In this document: positions 57,116-64,000 of the stretch, piece after piece
Layout of the letters: each line of letters opens with the position of its first letter
Position numbering within the stretch: position 1 is the stretch's first letter
Source of the DNA: Amaurobius ferox
Taxonomy: Eukaryota > Arthropoda > Arachnida > Araneae > Amaurobiidae
NCBI GenBank assembly: GCA_951213105.1
Contig: OX578146.1
Coordinates: 108,673,776 to 108,737,775 of the forward strand
Length of the DNA stretch: 64,000 nucleotides
Direction: 5' to 3'
The notes under the pieces: generated by a model
What the model saw: the letters and a program-made list of their open reading frames with translations, nothing else
Database searches by the model: none
What the model was told of the DNA's origin: nothing
Position numbers and translations under genes: made by a program

Positions 57116-57639
57116 ATCTGCATGTTAAATTTGAATGTTGTCCGATGGATGGTTTAGATTTACAAAAAGGATGTAGGCAGTGCCGCCGAGAATTTTATGC
57201 CCCACACCCTCCTTACTACCGCTTATTTTACAACATATTGAATTTTTTCGTAAACTGTTTATATGGCCTAGCTCCTATGCAATGCATCCTCCCCTCCCCA
57301 TCGCCTGTCGGTGGTCCTGAAGGTTACACACGGACAAAAGCAGTTATTAATAAGCGTCCTGTTTTTAAGTATAGAACCCTCAGGAGCGACTTCTCTTGTA
57401 TTTTGCATTGTTATTTGTTTTCATTTTCTTTTGACTTGTGACCGAACGGCTTAATTGTCTCAAATAACAAGAAAAAATAGCATATATATAAATTTCTTAA
57501 ATTACATAACTTTTTTTTATCATTTTTCTTAATTTGATTTTCTACATGTATATGTATGGAGGGTTCGCTAATATGTCACCTTGACCCCGGACGTTAATCA
57601 CTGTATAGCTAACTTCCTTGGATTGTGCGCTAAGTCACT
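57116..57639. other. unassigned
   Basis: A plus-strand frame of 109 codons (57112-57441) lacks any recognised domain and starts inside the tandem duplication, so it is not called a gene. Confidence 0.35.
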
Positions 57640-58188
57640 CTTTTCACTTAACCAATAAAGTATTTATCATAGATCACTTAACCAATAAAATATTTTTTCT
57701 CATTTAACCAATAAAGTAATACTCACAATACTACAATACTCATAATAATACTCACAAACCTCTTTTTTCTTTCACTTAACCAATAAAGTCATCATAAGTC
57801 ACGTTTTTCACTTAACCAATAAAGTCATCGTAAGCCATGTTTTTCACTTAACCAATAAAGTCTTTATCATAGGTGATATCAACGAAAATTACAAAATATA
57901 GCAGACATAAAATGGCGCAAGGATCTGTAAGCCTGTTTTTTCCATTCATTTAACCAATAAAGTAATACTCACAATACTACAATACTCATAATAATACTCA
58001 CAAACCTCTTTTTTCTTTCACTTAACCAATAAAGTCATCATAAGTCACGTTTTTCACTTAACCAATAAAGTCATCGTAAGTCATGTTTTTCACTTAACCA
58101 ATAAAGTCTTATCATAGGTGATATCAACGAAAATTACAAAATATAGCAGACATAAAATGGCGCAAGGATCTGTAAGCCTGTTTTTTCG
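57640..58188 (+). repeat. tandem array of TTAACCAATAAAGT words inside a 246-bp duplication
   Basis: About ten copies of CACTTAACCAATAAAGTC or variants between 57648 and 58110. The stretch 57701-57946 is repeated at 57947-58185 almost exactly, including AACGAAAATTACAAAATATA and GGCGCAAGGATCTGTAAGCC. Related words occur at 56246 and 56990. Each word holds a CCAAT core. Confidence 0.9.
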
Positions 58189-59029
58189 AGAGACCTACCT
58201 ATTCAGAAAGCAAACGGCACACATTTCTAAGCGCCCACTTGACCAATATTTCGGAATTCTTATAGAAAAGTGAAATCAGAACGAGTTATCCCTTGGGGAA
58301 TGAGACTTCAGAATATGTTCAAAAATTCCCTTTTAACGGTAGCATTACTTAAGGCTTTCGAAAAGAAGGCGATGACAACATGTATATTCCGAAAACTTTT
58401 CAACAGAAGGAAAAAAAACCGATAACCTTATACAGCTCGGGCAGATAAATAATAATATCAGTTCTAAGTGCCTGCGATTCTCAACTTGACACCTCGCGAG
58501 TTAGAGAATATTTTCGATTGCTCAGCATTTTTATTTTCTTCCGAATACAAATGCATGTAAAGAAAAGGTGGGTAGGATAGAATAAAAAATATTACATCGA
58601 ATTTGGATAGATGTATACGTTTCGGGGAAATTTTATAAAAGAAATTGATCATTTTCTAAATGATCTGTGGGCACGGTAAAGTGTCTGTGGGCACGGTATG
58701 TTTCGAATGAAATGGGTGGTTGTATGGGCGCCGAAAGAACTATTTTCAGGTGTGGGGGGGGGGGGGCGACAAAGTCAAATGTAAGAAAAACATAGACTAG
58801 TTTAGTAACAACCTTTGTGACCTTGAATGTCCAGCAGGAAGAGAGTTCCCCCTTGCTCTTCTCTATGGGCGCCCATGGTTGGTTGACTGGGGTCGTATCC
58901 ATAACTCTTCATGAATGGAATTTGCCATTGCCTCGTTACCAGGGAGCACACACAAAAAGGTGAGGTTGGACTTCTGCGCCCATTTTCCAGCCAGTTTAGA
59001 GCAAAATCCAGTGAGGGTGACATCCATAT
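58189..59029. other. unassigned; G run at 58747-58758
   Basis: Overlapping frames on both strands between 58633 and 59057 have no recognised domain; composition is balanced near 58820-59030, which may be outer parts of the adjacent SINE. Confidence 0.3.
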
Positions 59030-59195
59030 GGACCGTACACTCTTTCCCCTGCACCATCCTCTCAGAAAGGCTTTTGGACCTACAGATTTAACGTACCTAT
59101 ACCATGGACACGGGGGTAGTTTGGGGGTAACTTCGGAACTCGAACTCGGGTTCTCGGAATGCCTTCATCACTGGGCCACCCCGTGCCCATTGAAT
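59030..59195 (-). mobile_element. S1-related SINE, diverged
   Basis: Minus strand head GGCACGGGGTGGCCCAGTGA with B-box ACCCGAGTTCGAGTTCC (59130-59150), then CATGGTATAGGTACGTTAAA, TCTGTAGGTCC, GAGAGGATGGTGCAGG and GTACGGTCCATATGG. The 3' part is lost. Confidence 0.7.
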
Positions 59196-59539
59196 GGAAT
59201 GAAGAATTCAAATAAGACTTTGTTTGCATCACTGGCAGCTCGCGACTTCAGGAGTGGGTGAAGTAGGTTCAGCGATGGGATCCTCCCTCCTCCTCGACAA
59301 CGAACATCACCAAAACATATCACACTACTAGCAGAAGTGTCGTCAAATACTATCTAAAAAGAGCCAAACGAGTCTATAAATTCGCCAAATAATAATAAAC
59401 AACCCATTTCGCCGATAACTTTAAGCGAAAGTGAAGCAGCACTTATCCTGCGTCACCTGCTTCACCTCACGAGCCGCCACTGATTTGCATGATTATTAAA
59501 GTAGTGAGTACCCAAAACTCATACACATTTTTAGTTATT
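59196..59539. other. unassigned
   Basis: Includes TTCGCCAAATAATAATAAAC and TTTCGCCGATAAC words like those of the LTR family. No gene. Confidence 0.3.
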
Positions 59540-60260
59540 TTTACTCTTTTGCACACTTATTTCGTATAGTCGGGAGAATTTTCTGAAAAACCGGAAGTGA
59601 CATCTCTAAAACCGGAAGAGGAAATCTTTCTCTTCCCCACTCCTTCCGGAATCGTATGCTGTATCCATATCAGTCATCATCTAAGCTCCATCTCTAGTCA
59701 ACCCTGAGAAATATTTATTTCAGGGAAAATGTTTGAACCAGAAGTGGAAATTCCCAGTGAACCTTAGTAAACACTTAGCCGATCCAGAGAAATAGATGCA
59801 GCAAGGGAAATGTAAATTGTTTAAAGTGACATACATCTACGGAACCAGTTCTGGTTCCGCTTCTAAGCGGAAATCCTCAATTAGCGCCTACCTGTCTGGA
59901 ATATCATCATCTCGTCAACATCTAATTTCCACCTATAGCCAATTCCGAGAAAAATATGTTTCTAGGAAATTTTCTGAACAAGAAGTGGAATAGAAAACGG
60001 AACCTCCAGAATTTGATGCTGAATCCATATCAGTTGTGATCGATAGCTAATCTTCCTTTATCGATAGCCAATCTTGAAAATACATCTGTCATGTAAAATG
60101 AAAAATTCTAAACATGAAATGGAAAAAGAACAGGAAGTGGAAATTCTTAACGAATCCTCTACCTCCTCCGAAATTTGATGCTGATTCCATATCAGTCAAC
60201 ATCTAAGGTCCATCTAAAGCACTTCCTAAGAAATAGAGACTTCTTTAAAAAAACTTCTTA
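59540..60260 (+). repeat. family R cluster, about five units
   Basis: Each unit has a CCGGAAGTG.AAATC-type start, GGAATTTGATGCTGAATCCA, TATCAGTCATCATCTAAGCTC and GAAATA.ATGTTTC...GAAAATG. Leader shared with 44400-44480. Confidence 0.75.
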
Positions 60261-60325
60261 AATTGATCCTTCCTTTTTTTAGTAAAAACAATAGCATGGA
60301 AGGCATTTTGCCCCCAGTAAAGAAG

Positions 60326-60535
60326 TAAGATCGATAACTGATCAGCAACCTTCACTCGTCAGAGCAAGATCAACAACAGACCAGCAACCTTTAATCGTCA
60401 GAGCAAGATCGACAACTGATCAGAAATCTTCAATCGTCAGAGCAAGACCGACAACTGATCAGTAATCTTTAATCGTCAGAGAAAAATCGACAACTGATCA
60501 GCAACCTTCACACGTCAGAGCAAGATCGGCAATTG
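60326..60535 (+). repeat. ~40-bp minisatellite, five units
   Basis: Unit AAGATCGACAACTGATCAGC then AACCTTCAATCGTCAGAGC. Low divergence. Confidence 0.9.
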
Positions 60536-60537
60536 AT

Positions 60538-60595
60538 GTTGTCGACACTATTAATCTAGTGTCGACAACACGACACTATTAATCTAGTGTTGACG
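60538..60595. repeat. 13-bp perfect inverted repeat plus direct copy
   Basis: Stem GTTGTCGACACTA (60538-60550) and its complement (60557-60569) with loop TTAATC, then a direct repeat of CGACACTATTAATCTAGTGT at 60571-60590. Confidence 0.9.
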
Positions 60596-61081
60596 GTTGA
60601 TTTAAACTGGTTTTTTTTGTTTTGTTTTGTTTTTTCAGTTTTATTACATTCGCAGCAGTTTAAGCTGTACATGCAAAAGGAAGATTTAAACGAAAGTAAT
60701 TTTCCAATAAATGGAAGAGAAAGTTAAAAAAAAACGAATATCACTTTTCTCAGAAATTTACTTCAACCTTTCTTCCCAAAGGTGAATGGCTCCGAAATGA
60801 ATTACATTTATTTATTTATTGAAATGCCAGTGAGCGCTCTCAAAGGCCGGGATTTAGGATAAATGGCTGGATTGGAAAGCTGGAGCTTGAATGGGGGGGA
60901 GGAGACCTTTCTGGGATTTAGAAAGCCCTATCGCGCGCCCGGTTTAATGGGCTATAGGAAGCGAGTCAATCCAGTTTTGCATTTGAAAGGAAAAGCGCGC
61001 ATCGTCGGTAATTGAGCCAAAAGCACCAATAGATCGATGCAATAGAGGCTAGAATGCAGGTGGTGGAGTCCGGCGATTATT
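60596..61081. other. unassigned, balanced-composition stretch at 60760-61040
   Basis: No repeat relatives in this window; GAGCGCTCTCAAAGGCCGGG and GCGCGCCCGGTTTAATGGGC words. Candidate single-copy or regulatory DNA. Confidence 0.35.
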
Positions 61082-61384
61082 GCTTTCTCCTAATATTGTA
61101 TAAAGTATTGTTTCGTTTAAAAATGCTTGGATTTGATATTTTAATAGATCATCACCTCTCAAAACCTCCTGAACTAATTCCGAGTACTTTTGGAAGCATG
61201 TGTGTCTCTTTCTCTGGTGTGTGTGTGTGTAACACGATAACTCAAGAATCACTTGCCGCTATCCCATTTCATATGTAGATACAGTATGTGAAAAAAAAAA
61301 AACTAGATAGAATTTTTAGTAATTCTCATGATTACAACTGAAATGAATCAAATTTTTAGATTTTCATAGCATTATTTCCTATGG
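61082..61384 (+). mobile_element. family F element, 3' end replaced by family A
   Basis: Head GCTTTCTCCTAATATTGTAT then AAAGTATTG, AAAACCTCCTGAACTAATTC, a TG run (61217-61230), ACACGATAACTCAAGAATCA and AAAACTAGATAGAATTTTTA as in 28686-29116. Confidence 0.55.
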
Positions 61385-62355
61385 AAAAAAATCTGATGTG
61401 GGTAACACATGACTTTCCTTATATAATGCAATGAATTTACTACTTTTACAGTTAAAAAAACAATTTATTCTTATAGTAGATACTTATATTCTTTCCAAGA
61501 TACTGACTTTTCTTCAATTAGTCGTCATTTTCATTAATTTAGCGTCATTTTTATCAATTTGGTGAGATTTTTGTTAATTTCGCAACAATTAAAAATGTCG
61601 CCAAGTTGGCGATATTCCACCAAATTTGTCGCCAAAATCTCGACAAGCGTTATGGACGGAGAAATAAGTTATTCTTACAGTAGATAAATGACTATTGGCG
61701 TTCAAATACAAAATTATTACTCAAAGTATCTTTTTTCATGAATGGAACGAGCTAGTTCCCCGAAAATGATGTCCCCCAATGTATCGCATGGTATTACATA
61801 TGAAAAGTGAACATGTTTCTCAATAGTAAATATTTTTTTATTTTATATAACTTTTTGATAATTTTTTTTTAAATGTGCAATATCTCGAGAACGGTTCATG
61901 TTAGCGTTCTAAAATTTATGTCAATCGTTTTCTAATGAAAAATTACATAAGAAATGTCTATTTACGTCACTTTATTAGCGGTTTTGATTTTTTGACGATT
62001 TTTTCAAAATTTCACTCGAAAATTTAGGGGGTTCTGAACACTCGATTGCGTATAAAAACAATAGGCTTCCAGTGTTTACGGATTGTGATTTTTGTACCAA
62101 ATTTCGTTCGAATCGGTCCATTCGTTCGTCAGTTATCGTCTCCACAGACTCACTGACACACACACATACTTTCACACACGTACACATACTTTCACACACA
62201 CAAACACACACACATAGTTTCACACACAAACACACACACATACTTTCACACACAAACACACACACATACTTTCACACACAAACACACACACACACCTAGA
62301 CATCACTTCAAAAATGTTTGATCCGTGATCAGGGATGCTTGAAAAGTGCTCTCCC
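61385..62355 (-). mobile_element. family A element, copy 7, head missing
   Basis: The 3' end is at the left (AAAAATCTGATGTGGGTAAC). It keeps the GGCGA/TCGCC block (61560-61650), the GATAACTGACGAACGAA block and a long CA run with ACTTTCACACAC interruptions (62156-62300), then stops at GTGCTCTCCCC where family B sequence begins. The head palindrome is lost. Confidence 0.85.
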
Positions 62356-62360
62356 CACAA

Positions 62361-62394
62361 AAACATTGCACCTGCTGCAGCAGGTGCAATGTTT
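62361..62394. repeat. 34-bp perfect palindrome
   Basis: The two 17-bp halves are exact complements, meeting at CTGCTG/CAGCAG. In copy 1 of family B the equivalent place (17404-17432) holds an imperfect hairpin of the same words. Confidence 0.95.
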
Positions 62395-62835
62395 CTGTCA
62401 GCAATTTCCATGGACGCCAATGCCTGCAAAGGGGGTCCAACTGCTTGGATAGGGGTTGTCAAATACCTATCTTTTTGGGAGCTTCTTTGTTTGGGATAGA
62501 CGCTGTCTTACCCGTATGCAAAAGGCTGAATGCATTTTTTTCGAAATGGAATTTCAAAGGTTTTACATTTTTAAAATGCTCCATGCGTCTTAATTTTGGT
62601 CTGAAACACATGGAATTGGGCAAGAAGACACCTCTCATACTTTTTAATGAAACTGGGTATGCATTTTATAATTGGACTTTATTAAGACAATTAAAAGTTA
62701 ATAAGAACCGAATTACATGATGAAAATTAAGTTTTAATACAGAAAAATATTTTTAAAAAATTAACTTTCTAAGGGATTTAAAAATGAATACCCAAATTTG
62801 TTCATAATGTGCTTTTGAGTGATTTTAATGTAAAA

Positions 62836-63749
62836 AAATCTGATGTGGGCAGCACATGACTTTCCTTATATAATGCAATGTATTTACTATTTTTACAATA
62901 AAAACAAAATAGGTTATTCTTATAGTAGATACTTATATTTTTTCCAAGATATTGAACTTTCGTCAAATAGTCGTTATTTGCATTAATTTAGCGTGATTTA
63001 TATCCATTCGGCGAGATGTTCTTTGATTTGGTAACATTAAAAAAAAGTCGCCAAATTGGCGATATTCCGCCAAATTCGTCGCCAAAATCTCGCCAAGAGT
63101 TATGGACAGAGAAATAATTTATTCTTATAGCAGATAAATGACTATTGGCGTCCAAATACAAAAGTATTACTTAAAGTATCTGTTTTCAGGAATGGAACGA
63201 GCTAGGATCCACAAGAATGATGTCAACAAATTTATCGCGTGATATTACATATGAAAAGTGAACATGTTTCTCAATAGGAATTTTTTTTTTTTTTTATAAT
63301 TTTTTGATAATTTTGAAAAATGTACAATATCTCGAGAACGGTTCATGCTAGCGTTCTAAAATTTATGTTAATCGTTTTCTAATGAAAAATTACATAAGAA
63401 ATGTCTATTTGCGTAACTTTATTAGTGGTTTTGATTTTTTGATGATTTTTTCAAAATTTCACTCGAAAATTTAGGGGAGTTCTGAACATTCGATTGCGTT
63501 TTAAAACAATAGGCTTCCAGTATTCATGCATTGTGATTTTTGTACCAAATTTCATTGGAATCGGTCCATTCGTTCGTCAGTTATCCTCTCCACAGACTCA
63601 CTGACACACACACACACAGACATCACTTCAAAAATGTTTGATTCGTGATCAGGGATGCTTGAAACGTGCTCTCCCGTCGAAAACTCGAATTCGAATTTTC
63701 GACCCCGTCACAATACTTTCCTTATACATTATGTAATTAAGGAAAGTAA
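62836..63749 (-). mobile_element. family A element, copy 8, inserted in family B
   Basis: Complete copy. Left end AAATCTGATGTGGGCAGCAC, right end CTTTCCTTATACATTATGTA then ATTAAGGAAAGTAA. Comparison with the uninterrupted site in B copy 1 (17057/17058) shows the insertion point between A/T-rich bases with no target duplication. Confidence 0.9.
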
Positions 63750-63951
63750 TTAACCAAAAATGTGAAAAAATGGCACGCTAGGAGCATTTTCAAATTTTCG
63801 TTAGAAAAATTAAATTAAAAAAAAAAGTACAAAATTATAACAAAATTGAAAAAAAAATTAAAGTAATGTTAAGAGGAATATTTATACAAATTTTTAAGTT
63901 TCTAAGTCAGTAAATAAATAAAAAAAATTTCAACGTCCACAGTCCCCTTAA

Positions 63952-64000
63952 ACAATGATCCACAGCTTTGTAATTGGACATTTGTCGTGTATGCCGCTTT
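63952..64000. other. unassigned window end
   Basis: Flank beyond the B element, nothing recognised. Confidence 0.3.

Larger units (their letters stand above)
62356..63947 (-). mobile_element. family B MITE, copy 2, split by family A copy 8
   Basis: The right terminus TCAACGTCCACAGTCCCC is followed by TTAA (63948-63951). The outer half matches the left half of copy 1 (16863-17370). The central segment (62395-62500) is inverted relative to copy 1. The other terminus is missing because the element ends at the junction with copy 7 of family A. The A element 62836-63749 is inserted in it. Confidence 0.75.

Noticed and set aside
57112..57441. 109-codon plus-strand frame
   Set aside because: Begins in a tandem duplication and has no domain; composition shifts within it.
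60326..60535. CRISPR-like array
   Set aside because: Contiguous ~40-bp units without spacers; minisatellite.

Overview
The window looks like repeat-dense, gene-poor nuclear DNA of an arthropod, most plausibly a chelicerate such as a spider (inference). It is AT-rich and full of microsatellites. It carries remnants of Tc1/mariner, hAT, piggyBac-like, Helitron, LTR and Penelope-like elements plus tRNA- and 5S-derived SINEs. I found no intact host protein-coding gene and no functional tRNA or rRNA gene. Nearly every long reading frame is a microsatellite, a tandem array, or a chance frame inside a repeat.

Layout. 1-3.1 kb: a broken mariner transposase (-), a minisatellite, a broken Tc3-like transposase (-) and a palindromic MITE. 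3.7-9.8 kb: a short family E element, an inverted pair of family C elements and a first family A element. 10.7-17.6 kb: an expanded TG/TC block, two A copies, a tRNA-SINE and a TTAA-flanked MITE (family B). 18.3-20.9 kb: a short tandem array, a 5S-rRNA-headed composite SINE inserted in another SINE, a second palindromic MITE and an LTR fragment. 21.9-30 kb: E, D, A and F elements, often head to tail, with hammerhead-like motifs near 23.9 and 24.4 kb and a full SINE with target duplication. 30-39 kb: a small MITE, a Tc1-like remnant (+), a D element, a Helitron with canonical ends, and an A copy inside a minisatellite. 39-48.6 kb: tandem duplications, an E copy interrupted by a truncated SINE, an LTR, a dispersed ~155-bp repeat holding a hAT that itself holds a SINE, and a third C copy. 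49-52.6 kb: two tandem arrays around a Helitron-like element. 53-55 kb: the 3' part of a Penelope-like retroelement and solo-LTR-like units. 56.4-60.6 kb: repeat H, CCAAT-containing tandem repeats, more ~155-bp units and a minisatellite ending in a perfect palindrome. 61-64 kb: F, A and B, with one A copy cleanly inserted in a B copy.

Main pattern. At least five families (A, C, D, E, F) share one grammar despite different sequence. Each has a 5' inverted-repeat head preceded by T residues and a TG- or CTGT-type microsatellite. A short block around CGATAACT then ends in AAATTTGGTA-like sequence. In A, C and E I also see a 3' copy of half the head, then a small stem-loop and a T-rich end. The one insertion site that can be reconstructed shows no target duplication. 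This resembles non-autonomous Helentron/HINE elements, which is an inference. The other notable items are a 5S-plus-tRNA composite SINE with a 15-bp target duplication, hammerhead-ribozyme-like motifs in probable Penelope-derived repeats, and a MITE whose centre is inverted between its two copies.
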